Source of the DNA: Aquila chrysaetos chrysaetos
Taxonomy: Eukaryota; Chordata; Aves; Accipitriformes; Accipitridae
NCBI RefSeq assembly: GCF_900496995.4
Contig: NW_024470385.1
Coordinates: forward strand, 124,001 to 188,000
Reading direction: 5' to 3'
DNA length: 64,000 nucleotides
Below the pieces are notes generated by a model. That model saw only the letters and a program-made list of their open reading frames with translations, was not told where the DNA came from and did not search any database. Position 1 is the first letter of the stretch; each line of letters begins with the position of its first letter. This document shows positions 21,255 to 33,400 of the stretch, one piece after another. A program made the translations under genes and the position numbers.

Positions 21255-23194
21255 ATGGCGTGTGCCGGCGACGACGGTCCGTGGGGTGCCTGGGGTCCCG
21301 GGGGGCCGGCGTGCACCGGGGGGGGTCTGGGTCAGCGGGGTCCCGGGGGGGCCGGCGTGCACCGGGGGGGGTCTGGGTCAGCGGGGTCCCGGGGGGGCCG
21401 GCGTGCACCGGGGGGGGTCTGGGTCAACGGGGTCCCGGGTGGGCCGGCGTGCACCGGGGGAGGGCTGGGTCAACGGGGTCCCGGGTGGGCCGGCGTGCAC
21501 CAGGGGGGCTGGGTCAGCGGGGTCCCGGGGGTCCCGGGTGGGCTGACATGCACGTGGGGAGGTCTAGGTCAACAGGGATCCCGGGAGGGGAGGGCTGACG
21601 TGCACCGGGGAGAGGGGGCAAGTCAGTAGGGAGCCAGAGCAGGTGTCCTGGGTGGGCCGGTGTGCACTGGGTGGGTGTGGATCAACGGGGGTCTTGGACA
21701 GGCGGGCTGACATGCGCCACGGCAGCTGGGACAGAGGCAGACGGGGGGTCCCGGGGGAGGAGGGCACACCGAGGAGCAGCCCTGGGCAGATAGGGGTGCG
21801 CAGGACGTCCCGGGTCAGAGACTGCACTTGCTGCTCCTGTGGTGCCTGGGTAGTGGTGCAGGATGCACTGGGGAGGGCTCCCAGATGGGATGGGGTGGGC
21901 CCGGGGCAGACCGGGTGGGCAGCGCGGGGGCCAGGCGGGTGCTGGGCTGACAGCCCCCCCAGGCTCCTGGGTGGAGCTGCGGTGTGGCCAAGGGTGCCTG
22001 GAGCCCGAGCTTGTGCCCTCGCGGTTCTCCTCCTGCCACGCCGATGTGGAGCGGATGCTGCTGGAGGCCCAGCTGGAGACAGAGAGCGGTGACGGGTGAG
22101 TCCCAAGGAGGAGCCCTGGCACCTGGAGTCCTGCCTGGCCAGGGTGGGTGTCGGGGGGCCGAGGGGTGGGGCAGGCTTGGTGACTGAGGGGGGTTATGTT
22201 TGCAGTGCCCTGCTTGCGCTGGGCTCCCCAGCCCAGGAAGATGATGGAGCTGGCCAGGCGAGCGAGCAGCCTGGGGAGAGTGAGCTGCTCCCTCCCTGCA
22301 GCCAGCCCCAGCTGGGCTGCCCCCACCCCTGGCAGGTAAGGTTGCTGGCCCCCTGTGCTGTGCCGTGCCGTGCCCTGTGGGCCGTGCCGTGCCCTGTGGG
22401 CCGCGCTGGCCATGCCCCTGGTCTTACCTGCCCTACTCCTCCTTCTAGCGGGATGTGCCGGAGGAAGCCGAGCAGAGGGAGCGACGCCTGCCAGCATCCC
22501 TTAGCTGGGTCTGTGCCCACCACCTTCAGCATCTGTCTCCAAAGTAAGACCCTCGTCCCCTGCCCTTGCTGTCTGCCTTGGTGCCCTGTCCTGCTGTCCC
22601 TGTGCCCTACTGCTGTGCTCTGCCCTTGTGCCCCCTTTAACCGTGCCCTTTTCCCAGGGAGTTTGCCTTTGTGTGCTCCCCGCAGCCGGTGCTGTGGAGC
22701 CTGCAGGGAGGTGCTGTGGGGAGAAAGAAGAGACTTTTCAGTTCAGAGCTGCTGCTGCTCTTCATCCCCTCACTGCTGCTCAGCCACATGCTGACCCTGG
22801 GACTGGGGTGAGTTTACGATGGGCCTGACCTGTGCTGTTGAGTAGCCTTGGCCAGAACAGACCTCTTGGGTGCAGGCAGGGCGAGCCCTGCGCTGCTGGG
22901 TGTCTGTGCAGTCAGGGGCTGTCCGGGGGGCCTCTCACTGCCCTGACCCAGGGGGCTGTCCCCACGGGAAGCTGCGGGAACGCTCCTGGATTTGGAGTGG
23001 TCATCCTCGGGTGCTGTTCTGCACCACTTCTCCCAGTAGCCATAGTTGTCTCCATGGCTGCTGCCCTCTCCCCTCACTACTGGCTTGCTGAGGCCCGGCA
23101 GGCTGTCCCTGTGCGGGTGCCTTACAGTTGCTCTCTCCAATCCAGGATCTACATTGGGAAGCGGCTGGCAGCCTCCTCGGCAAACCCGCTGTGA
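21255..23194 (+). CDS. BNIP3-family mitochondrial mitophagy receptor (paralogue of BNIP3/BNIP3L)
   Basis: Exons 21255-21276, 21963-22095, 22206-22335, 22449-22543, 22658-22807 and 23146-23194 total 579 nt, 192 residues (human BNIP3 is 194). GSWVEL at 8-13 matches the BNIP3 LC3-interacting region (W10, L13). VERMLLEAQLE matches the conserved segment after it. The BH3-like part (about 97-125) is divergent. The tail has a membrane span LLLLFIPSLLLSHMLTLGLG followed by IYIGKRL, keeping the Ser-His and GxxxG dimer residues; the usual Ala of AxxxGxxxG is Thr. These proteins anchor in the outer mitochondrial membrane and recruit LC3/GABARAP. Exon 1 has a non-ideal donor (GTCCGT) and is the least certain exon. 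I believe this is the extra BNIP3 paralogue known in fish as bnip4, rather than BNIP3 or BNIP3L. Confidence 0.86.
21290..21700. repeat. G-rich minisatellite, about 46-bp units, in BNIP3-family intron 1
   Basis: About five good and two or three decayed units of GGTCCCGGGGGGGCCGGCGT plus a GTGCACCGGGGG/TCTGGGTCA(G/A)CGG half. Runs of seven to nine G in most units could form G-quadruplexes. Long open frames across it are repeat artefacts. Confidence 0.9.
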
Positions 23195-23512
23195 AGAGCT
23201 GGGCTCAGCGACAGATGGGTGATTCCACCGCCCCGCTCTTCCACTCAGCGTGTGGAGGGAGCCCAGGCACCAGCGTAGCCCAGCTGCTCCCAGACTTCGT
23301 GTTTGTGGCACGAGGTGCCATCTCCCCTTGTCCCTTCTTTAGCCCCAGCCTAAGGAGCTGATCCTACTCTCCCACGTAGACAGGAACCCACTGATGGCAG
23401 CTCCCACCTGCAGGCAGCCCCTGCCCTCCCCGTCCCTTGGTTACGGGTCCAGGTTCCTCCTCTTTAACACAAGACTGTAAATATGACTCCTGAGCCTGCA
23501 ACACCATGTGCG

Positions 23513-23518
23513 AATAAA
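23513..23518 (+). terminator. Poly(A) signal of the BNIP3-family gene
   Basis: AATAAA lies about 320 bp after the stop codon. Confidence 0.7.
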
Positions 23519-23829
23519 CAGCCCTGTGCCAGCTCGGGAGGCAGAGCCGTGTGCTGGCAGTCACCGCGGCAGACCCAGCACAGCCCAGCCAGGGGAGAGC
23601 AAGCATGCTCCCCAGCGGCATTGGGTTCCCATGGGCTTTCCCTGCTGCGGGGCTCCAGGCTGCAGGAGGGCAAGGAGTCCCTGCTTTTTGGGGTGCTGGG
23701 GCACAGTGCTGGGGTGGTGCCTGGCTGTGGAAGGGCCCCTGGTTTGGCTGTGCATGAGCAGGGTTGAGCGCTGGGGCTCATACAGGGTTTTCAGCCCCAG
23801 TTCAGGGTGCCCAGCTGATGCGTTAGCCC

Positions 23830-23835
23830 TTTATT
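23830..23835 (-). terminator. Poly(A) signal of the DOCK gene
   Basis: AATAAA on the minus strand gives a 3' UTR of about 0.63 kb from the stop at 24463. It lies about 310 bp from the converging BNIP3-family signal, so the two genes end tail to tail. Confidence 0.65.
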
Positions 23836-24462
23836 AGTTGGCTGTGGCCGTGGCCTGCTGCAGCAGGGAGGCAGGGGCTGGAGCCCAGCGTGGCTGGCCG
23901 AGGCAGCAGCACCAGCCTGGCGCCGGCAGGGTTGCAAAGCCAGATACTGGCAGGAGAACTGGTACTGCAAAGCACGGTGCTGCCCAGGCCCCCTCCTCTG
24001 CAGTCACAGTGCCTGAGCCAGAAGTGTTTGTCCCAGTGCTGCAGGATGGGGTGGGCGGCCGAGGGACAGGAGCTGCCTCGGGTGGAGAGCTGGAGGGGAA
24101 GGAAGAGCTCAGCACATGATGGTGGAGAGCTTGCTTGTTGCCCTGCGTGTGGCATGGTCCGGGGCAGTTCAGGGTGAAGGGAGAAAAGTCCTCTTTGGCG
24201 CGGTGTGGTTGCACCGCTGGAGGGGCTGCGGGGGTGGGAGCTCAGCAGAGCTCTGCGTGGGAGAGTTGTCCTGGCACAGGCTGGTGTGTAACTGCTTCAC
24301 CTCAGCAGGAAGCTTCTGGTGTAAATACTGCGAGAGAGGTGGGCGAGGGGTGGTCCAGCAGGCGAGGACCAAGCAGGGTCGTTTGTCCAGCAACCAGCTG
24401 GGAGCAGGGGCACCGCGGGCTTTTCCGTCCCACGGGCAGGGGTGGCTGCGGGTGGGCACGGG

Positions 24463-27400
24463 TCAGAGCTGTGACACTCGCTTGGACTTCGGCGGCGGAG
24501 GCGGCGGCGACTTCAGCCCTTTATTTCCATCCGCTGTCGGCAGCGTGGATGCCTGCAAGCAGGGATGGCGGTTACCGGGGGCGGGTGGGTAGTGGGGGCC
24601 GGGGGCCTGGGCCGGGCGGTACCTTCCCTCCGGTTGCGGCATCGCTGTGCTCCAGGAATGTCTCGTACACCGTGGGGCTGATCTTGCGGGGCAGCGGTGG
24701 GACCTTGCTGGCACTCTTCACACGGCCGCCGAAGCCAGTGGGAGACAGGGACGGCCCTGTGCAGGCAAGGGAGGTAGGCTGGGCAGATCATCCAGCCTGG
24801 GGGACCCTGGGGGGGCCCATCGGTGTGCCCTGGGCTGCCAGGGCCAGCTCTCCTGCCTGTAGGAGCATGATGGCCCTGGGCAGAGGGGCTGGGGGTGGCA
24901 TGGGGCACAAGTCCAGCGGGCAGGGGGAGGCTGGCTCCTGCTGGGACCTGCTCTCGGCACCGAGACCCAGCAGCACGAGGTCCAGGATCGAACACGGGCA
25001 ACTCCGTGGGGAGTGTTTGGTGGGGGACATGTGAGCCATGTGGCATCTGCCTGTGCTTTTGGTACCGAGTGCTCCCTGCCTGGTTCCCGCTGCGGGATGT
25101 GCCTGCACCATTGTGGGGATGGGGCAAGGGTGCCTGTGCTGGGGTGCAGAGCTGGGGGTGCGGGTACCTGCTCTGCTGGGGTGGGGGCACAGCCCTTCTT
25201 GTGGAGACAAGGGCTGGATGCTGCTTGGGGTTGCAGGGAAGGTGCCCCCCCAGCCATGCCAGGGGTGGGGAGTGGGGCTGGGAAGGTGCCCCGAGCCGGC
25301 AGCCGTGGCAGGGAGTACCTGCAGTGCTGGGCTGAGCACCAGCAGCGTCTCGGCTTGGCGGGGGCCGTTTCCCATCGGAGCTGCCCAGGCTGCTTTCGCT
25401 CATGTTGCAGGAGAGCCTCCGCTTCTCATCCTGGGGTGCAGAGGGGAGACTCAGCACCTCGGGAGGCCAGGCTGCATCGCAGGACCCGCAGCCCCAGGAA
25501 TGCAGGAGCCCCTGGTGGGGTGCGATGCTCCCCAGCACCCTGCCCACAGCCCTGGGTCTCCAGCCTTGTGCCGCACCAGACTCTACTCCTGCCCTCCCTG
25601 CCATCAGCCGGCTGAGCCCTGCAGCAAGGGCTGCCACTAGCCCCTCAAGGGGTCCTGTCTGTGCCGGGACCTCGTGCTGCCGGCTGGGCCAGGGGCTCTG
25701 GGTGCAGCAGGACACCCGGGGGAGCACGAGTGGGGCCCTGGGGAGGAGGGGAGGTACCAGGGCTGTGCTAAGCATCACCTTGGGCTCTGGCAGCTCCGAG
25801 ATGGACTGACGCAGGTCCTGCCGCCGGTACCCAAAGAAGGTGCTGGAGCGGTTTTCCTTGCGCTCGTTCCTGCGGTCCTCGCTCTCGGTGGTGCGAGGGG
25901 CAGGCTTTGGGGTCGGGGGTGCCTCCGTGCTGTGGAGCAACTGTGGCTGGTGAGGGGCAGGCGGGCAGCAGGGGGAATGGGGAGCAGGGCTATGCCATGG
26001 GCTGGCCGGACCATGGCCAGGAGTGGCCTCCCTCAGCAAGGCACCATCTCCAGCAGAGCTCAGCAGTGGCTGCTTAGGGGGGACAAGCCGGCAAGACAAG
26101 CGTGGATGGCTCCAGTGACAGCAGTGTCCAGGTGAGCCTGGGAGCTGCACATGGGGTGTCTCTGCTCCATGCCCCCCCACGGGGACAGGGCCACCATGGT
26201 GGCATGGCAGGATGGGCCCCTGAGATGTGACTTCGCATAAAGGGAAGCCGGGGGGGCAGTGGGCTGGAGAGGTGGGAGAGAAGTGTCTGGGATGGAGGAG
26301 AGTGAGGATGGCTCAGTGATGCAGGGCCAGCGAGAAGGGGTGAGGGCAGTGAGAGGGGCTGGCTTGGGGCCAGTGCTCCCCACCACAGCACTTGCCTGTC
26401 TCCAGCATGGCTCAGCCGCTCCCAGTCAGATCCCCAGGCCATGGACCGAGGTCGTCCACTCCGCCGGTCCTCGAAGCAGACCTGAGAGCACAGGGATCCT
26501 GAGGGAGAGCCAGGAGGGATGAGAGTGCAGAGCCTCCCCTCTCCTTCCCTCGGCTCAGCCAGGGCCAGCAGTGCCCTCTGCCCGGTCCTGGTTTTGTGCC
26601 AGCACCAGCCACCCCACAGCAGTGCTGTGTCCCCCTGACCCAGGGCAGGCATCGACCTCAAGGTCCCCCATGCACAGTGCCCCTCACCCTGTTGCTGCAG
26701 CAGCGGTGGCCCCGTCAAGCCGTTCCTTGCCGCCTCAGACCTGCGCTAGCTTGTCCAGTGTCATCCCACGGGTGCCACGTACCGCCCATGCAGCCCCAGC
26801 TGTGCCTACACCATGCTCACCACCCTGGCACTCACCATCTCCCGCACCCCATACTGGCTTTCCACCTTTGCCCGCAGCTGCACGAAGCACTGCTCCATGC
26901 GCTCATGGAAGGGCCGCAGGTCCTCCGTCACCTTCCGTCCGTGGATCCGGATCCCCTCTGCCAGCAGCGGGGTCTGTGGGAGAACAGGGATGGGTCTGCC
27001 TGGGCTTGTGGGGCTCCCCAGGGACAGAGATGCTGGGCACTTGGCACCCCAGGGCAGCTGTCCCCTCCAGCCACTGGAGGGATGCTGCGGGCTCTACCTG
27101 CCAGGCGATGAGGTCCTTCAGCTTCTCGATGTTCCCCTCGTCCTCAGGATGCTCCTGCAGATAGGACTCCTGGAAAAAGGCCTGCAACGACCCCCCTCTC
27201 AGTCCTGCTGTCCGCTGCCCCCCCCCAGGCAGGGGCTGGAGCAAAACAGTGCCAGTGCCTGCAGTCATCAGCCCTGAGAGTGCCTGTGCCAGGCCAGGCA
27301 CAGCACCCACGTGTCCTCACCGTCTCATACTTGGCGAAACCACCCATGACAGCAGGGTCTACGATGCCATTGAGCAGCATGGAGAGTGGGTTGATGGGCA

Positions 27401-30400
27401 GGCTGGGGTCATTCTGGTGCCGGTTGATCTCACTCATAATTTTCTCATTTGTTTTCATCATGGTCTCGATGGCGTTTTCCAGGGGGGAGATGATGGTCTG
27501 TGCCCAGGGAGGGAGGGAAGGTCAGCAGCCAGCTGACCCAGCAACCTGCCCGTCCTGGTTAGGTCTGGCAGGGTGGTCTCTCCCTGGCCCTGCAGGAGGG
27601 AGGCCCCAGGGTTGCACATCTCACCCCACACAGCCCCTCAGACCCCTGGCACCAGGTGCCTGGAGCTGAGCCGAGGGCTCACTGGGGAAGCACTGGAAGT
27701 GCTGGTCCCTGGCTCCGAGCACAGGCTGCCGGCAGGGTTAGTCCTGCAGGCAAGAGAGGCTGCAGGCCAGGTGATGGACATGCAGCAGCAGTGAGCTTAT
27801 GGGAAACCCTGGTAAATGTTGTCACGGGGCGGGGGGCAGCTGTGCAACAGCAGCATGCACTGCTCAAACCCCACAGCAGATGCGTGTGTGGCAGCACTCG
27901 TGCAGCCGTACAGTCCCTGCGCGCTGCAGCACAGCTGTCTTGTAACAGCCCAGCTAGGGCATTTCATGTGTCTTCATTGCTGCAGCACCTGAAACACCCT
28001 GGGCTTTGGCCAAGCACCTCCCTCCGACAGAGGCGTAAAACCCACGTGCGGAGCTGTTGTCAGCAGTGCCAGAAGTAGCAGCGGTCTGCTGAAACTCCTC
28101 CAGCGCCTCTGCTGCTCCCTGCATGTGGTCGGTCTCCTGCTTCCCACGGAGATGTGCATCCCGGTGGATGATCCACACAAACCAGTCCCCGTCACCGGAT
28201 TGATGCTATCGGCACCAGCCGACAGAGGCTGTCGGTGCCCTGAGTGCCGGGGGGTCTCTGTGCCCAGTGTCAGCAGAGAAACCCTTCCCCATGGCCTGGG
28301 GACATGGCCTGGGACAGCGTTCCCACACAGCACTGGCCCGAGATCAGCCCTGGAGCTGGGACAGTGGGGGCCAAGGCGATGCCAAAAGTGGGGGGTTATC
28401 CCCCGCTGCTCAGCAGGGGTGGTAGCTGGGCTCTGTGCTTGCAGAGAAAGGGGTCACGCTCACACACCGCTCTGCAGGCAGAGACTGCACGTGGGAGCTG
28501 GGTCCGCTCTGCCGCAGGCACTGCCCTGGGCATGCATCTGAGGAACCACAGGGGCATGGGAGCGAGCTGGGAGTCATGGGGTTTGGGGGCTCGAGCACTG
28601 GGTGGGCTGGATTGGATCTGCGCTGAGAGCAGAGCCTGATGGGGTGCGGGGACCGGCAGGGGCTTGGCCGGGGCACCAGTTAGGACATGCTCCTTGCAGC
28701 CTAGCTTGAGCTGCTTGAGCTTGGGAAGCCTGGAGGGGGCTGGGGGCAGCATGCCCACCTGGATTTGGGGTTTATGGTGCTGCTTGGGGAAGGGATGCCC
28801 TGGGAGGGCCCTGCTCCCCCTATCCCCCCCTCCTCACCGTGGTGGTGGAGGTCACCGCAAACCAGCGCAGGATGCCGGGCAGGGGGTAGGCTGTTACGAA
28901 GGTTGTCCGCTCGATCCACATGGTCTGTGGGGAGGGCATCCTGTCACCCTGCTCTCCATCACCCTGGGACACCCCTGGCTGCCCCGTGGGGCAGGGGGCT
29001 CCCACCTCCCCTTCCCATGGGCATGGGACCACCACCTTCCCCATCCCGGGACTGGGGGACCCCCTGTATCTCCTACATCCCCCTTCCCCTGGACACCTGG
29101 CTCACAGGGCCCCCCCCCAGCTCTCCCCATCCTGCCCAGCTGGGGGTCCCAGCAGCCCCCACCAGTACTCACTGCAAATTCATTATCTGGGTCCTTTGGG
29201 CCTTTCTTGAAGGGCCGCGAGTAGCTGAACTTCTGGACGTGGTTGGCTTTATAGAAACTGCAGGGGAGGGAAGGCGCAGAGCATGGGAGAGGTTGCCCTG
29301 TTGCATTCCCTCCCACACGGAGCAGAGCAGGTACACTCCGTCCATGCTGGGGCACTCACTTAGTGATCTGCTCCGGGATGCTCCGGTCCTTGAACCGGAC
29401 CTTGGCTTCCTCCACTGGCTGCACAGTGAAACACTGGATATCTGTGGGAGTGAAGGAGCCACGGGTGCACACCGCGGGGGACAGGGGCTGCGGGGGAGAG
29501 GAACCCCAGGGCCCAGAGGGGGAGAGCCCCAGGGCTACGTGGGGAGGTGCTGCGGGACCCACATGGGGGGAGACGGCACAGGGAATTTGCCGCCGTCCCA
29601 GCCCCAGCCCCAGCCCCACACTCGGAGGATACACTGGCCAGGGGAGCTGGTGATGTCCTCGCCAGGTGGAGACGTGCTCTTCAGTTTCTCGGCGTTGGGG
29701 AAGGGGCTCAGCAGCCGCATCTCGAAGTCCTCACGACGCTCATACTCCTTGCCCCGGTAAATGAAGATCTTGTTCTGTGGGGGAGGAAGATGGCAGCCCG
29801 TCCCAGCATGCTGCGGAGCGGGGCCGGGGAGCCCTCGGCCCCATGCTTCAGCTGCAGCAAGCCCCGGTGCATTAGGGGTGCAGGTGCTGACAAGGCTGGG
29901 TCCTTAGCCAAGCGGGAGACCCCCCTCTCAAAAAAAATATTTCCCCAAACCCAGCAACTGCAAGAAAAAGGAATTAAAGGGTGGGCTGGCTTGGGCAGCC
30001 AGGGGTCTGGAGTGAAGCTCTTTAGCTGGGCACGCAGCAACCGGAGTCTGCAGTCAGTGGATACAGAAACCCACCCAGGAGATAGCAAGGAGTCCTTGAA
30101 ACCCACTGTGACCTTTGTGAAAATGATGCCGCCCTCAAAGTGGCCATAAGAGCAGGGTAGGAAAATAAGGACGAACACTTTGGATGGAAGAAGCCCGCCA
30201 AGCATGCCAACTTATATCTGAGTGGATTGAAAACCTAAGGAATGTAGTAGGAGTGAATGGGGGTGAAACACTTTGCTCTCATCTGGAAAGACGAGCCCTG
30301 CCCTCATGGGTGGATGCCAGGAACCTGTTTGCTAGCACAGGAAAAGGGAGAGGTGCTGAGCAAGCCCCTGCCTACAGCACCGCCCTACAAGGACGGGGAG

Positions 30401-33400
30401 AGGGTCGGTGGGGAGAGGGTCGGTGGGGCTCCCGCAGTGACCCTGGAGGTACCTGAGTCTGTTCCTAAAGAGCACAGTTAGCACAGACCCATCTCTGCAC
30501 TACGGGTAAGATACAACACACATCTGCCTCTGCAGCCCAGATACAACACAGTGCAGACACACGTATCTGTGCACCACAATCATGAAACAGCACAGGTACA
30601 GCCATGCACCAGGGATGGAGCAGATCCTGCCTCATCATGGGACAGACTGGCAGAGATACAACGTGCCTGTGCGCCAAGGACACAGTCCAGGAGCCCCTTC
30701 ATCGTGTGTTACAGAGAACCACGACCTTCCATGCCTTGCTTTTCTTCCCTAAGTCTGTCTCCAGCTGTTTGTACATAGGGACCATAACCCCAGCACTGCT
30801 AGAGTGAAGCTGCTGGTTTCACTTGACAGTTGCCAACGCCTTCCAGCGAGCAGGGACGGAGGTGGCAGGCACGGAGGCGAGCACTGAGCACCTCTGGGCA
30901 CAGAGCTCGGGGAGGGTGCCCACCAGCAAAGTCAAATCCGCCTGGACCTGGCACCACCGATGCCAGAAGAGCGCAGGCATGGCCGGGCGCCTGTGGGCAG
31001 GGGCATGGAGGAGAAGAGCTTCGGGTTGGAGCCTGCCCAGCCACGCCACTTGTCCTTGGAGGAGGCTCAACGGGATGAGCTGCTGCCTTAGGGGCAGAGC
31101 GCGTGGCACGTGCGGGGAAGAGGAGCGTCCTCCCCAGGTGCTGGTGGAGCCGGATGGCACCTTGGGGCCACGGTCATGCCTGCCGCCCAGCTGGCACGTG
31201 GCCTGGGCAGAATTGGCAGCGCACCTGAAGCGAGAGCTGCTAATGTGCGACATTTCATTAGTTCCTTCGTAAGAAGGAGGCAGGGCTGGGGGATCCACTG
31301 CACGCACGACCTTCCCTGCCACTGGAGCACGGGCTGAGAGCTGGAGGGGCAGCACTGGAGCCACCGCTCCGCCGGCGCTCCCAGAAGGTTCCCGAGAAGG
31401 TAACAGGAATCTGGAGGAGTGGTGGCTCCTCGACTGCTGCTGGGGCTGTGGCTTCCCACTTAGTGCTTTTCACCTGTGGCCAAGTTCCTGTTCTGACCCT
31501 TGCAAATCCCCGTCCCAAAAGCAGCACGCCTGAACAGCCTGGCCTCGCAGACCCCGTGCTGCACCCCACAGCGAGCCGGGGCCAGGCTGTCTGCCAGCAG
31601 GCGCTGAGCTCCCCGCTGTGCCCTGCTCGCCCCGTCCCTGGGGACACCCGCGTCCCGGCAGGCAGGGACTCCGCATGCTGCCAGACCTCCTCCGGTTCTC
31701 CCAGTTGGGAGCCTGGCCGGAGCACTCGGCCCTGGGGACCCAGTTGTCACCACCACCCTGGTGAGGGGTCCCAGCCCTAGGGACTGGGGTCACCACCACG
31801 GCTCGGCTCACGGGATGCCACCCCGAGACGGCCGCAGCTGCGAGGTTTGGCCTGGGCGCTGGTGCCGTCCCGGGCACGCGCAGCATGCCGGCCGCTGGCG
31901 GGGCGCTGGCCTCGGGGCAGCCGGGAGCTGCTTACCCGGAGGAAGGTGGGGAATCCTTGCCCGTAGTAGCCCACGGCGAAGTAGTCCGGGCTGGGCCGCA
32001 GGACCTTCAGGATCTTCTCGTAGAACTTGGCTTCCCGCTGCTGCAGGGGAAGATGGGCGGGAGTGGGGATGGGACGGGGCTCTGCCATGGGATGGGAGCC
32101 CTGCAGACCACCTGTCCCTCCCCACGGCTCGTGACGCCCCAGCCTGCTCTGCCAGCAGCCGCCCCCCCCAGCCTGGCCGGGCACTCACCAGGATGTCACT
32201 CAGCATTTCGTAGTCGAAGACTTCGCTCTCGTACTGCTCTGCCAGCTCCTTGCAGATGTGGATGGCCTCCTCCCACATCTGCAGAAGACGAGGCCAGGGC
32301 AGGGGCCCCGTGGTGTGGGGTGAGCTGGGGCGAACTGGGGGGCTTCCAGAGGAGACCAGCCCCGTCTGCAGAAGCACCCGCACCCCTGCTCCTCAGTGAG
32401 GAGGGGAGGGCTCTCCCTGTGTGGGCTGGCGGTCTGGCTGGGTGCTGGGGAACAGCAGCAGGACTTGGCTTCCCACCATCTCCGGCACCTGAGCCCCCCA
32501 GCCCAGGCAAGCCCCTCTCCTGTAGTGTCCCAGCTGCTAGCCCCCAGGCAGTACGAGGGTTGGGGGCTGAGGCTGGGCTGGGACGGGATGGGAAAGGACG
32601 CGAAGGGACAGGACGGGATGGGACGGGATGGGGGAAAGGACAGCTGCGGCAGCTGGGTGGCTGTGGGGTGAACCGTCCAGCCCGGGCTCACCGCAGGGCA
32701 GCCCCAGCCCCACCACAGCAGTGGGGACGGAGGGTGGGTGGGCTGTGCTGAGGCTGGGGGCTCGGAGCGGGAGGCGGCGGTGGCCGGGGAGCCAGGCTTG
32801 CCGTGAGACTGCCCAGCTCCTGCCGGCTGGGTGGGCTGAGGGGGGCTGCCGGGGCGCACGGCCGTGCTCACCTTGCCCTGGTCGAAGTAGTCGATGATCT
32901 GGTTGTAGAGAGCCTCCTTCAGCTGGCGTTGGGTGTGCAGGCTGGGGCTGTGCAAGCCCTGCATGGGGGCTGTGTTCGCCTCGTCCGACCACTGTGCAGA
33001 GGCAGAGGCAGCCCGTCACGCCGAGCCCCTGCGGCCCCCCACGTCCCCCACAGCCCCCCGTGCCCCACCTTGAGGAGCCGGGCGTGCAGCAGCAGGGTGT
33101 AGGCTCCCTCTGTGTAGTTCTCGTAGCTGACGTGCAAATCCTTCAGCTTGTACAGGTACCTGGGAGCGGGGCACAATGGCCAGCGCGGCTCAGGGTCCAG
33201 CCCGTGCTCCCCCAATGGGGCATCGTCCCCCACTGCCAGCTGGGTGGGGGGCAGAGCCCCCAGCGCCCTGCCCCTCCGGCCACTCCGCCATCCCCATCCC
33301 ACGTGCCTGGGATCGGAGCGGCGGGGGAAGCTCAGGGCCCTGGGACCCTCACCCCACGGCGATGCCGGTCTCCCCGGGGAGACCCCTCACCTGATGTACA

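Noticed and set aside
21186-21629. ORFs of 94-147 codons over the GC-rich repeats
   Set aside because: They are translations of the 46-bp minisatellite. The BNIP3-family first exon uses only the first 22 bases after the ATG.
24520-24525. AATAAA on the minus strand as DOCK poly(A) signal
   Set aside because: It lies inside the last coding exon (Asn-Lys codons, upstream of the stop). The signal at 23830-23835 is past the stop and fits better.
24513-26180. A 555-codon minus-strand ORF
   Set aside because: It reads through introns of the DOCK gene. Only parts coinciding with the spliced exons are in a meaningful frame.
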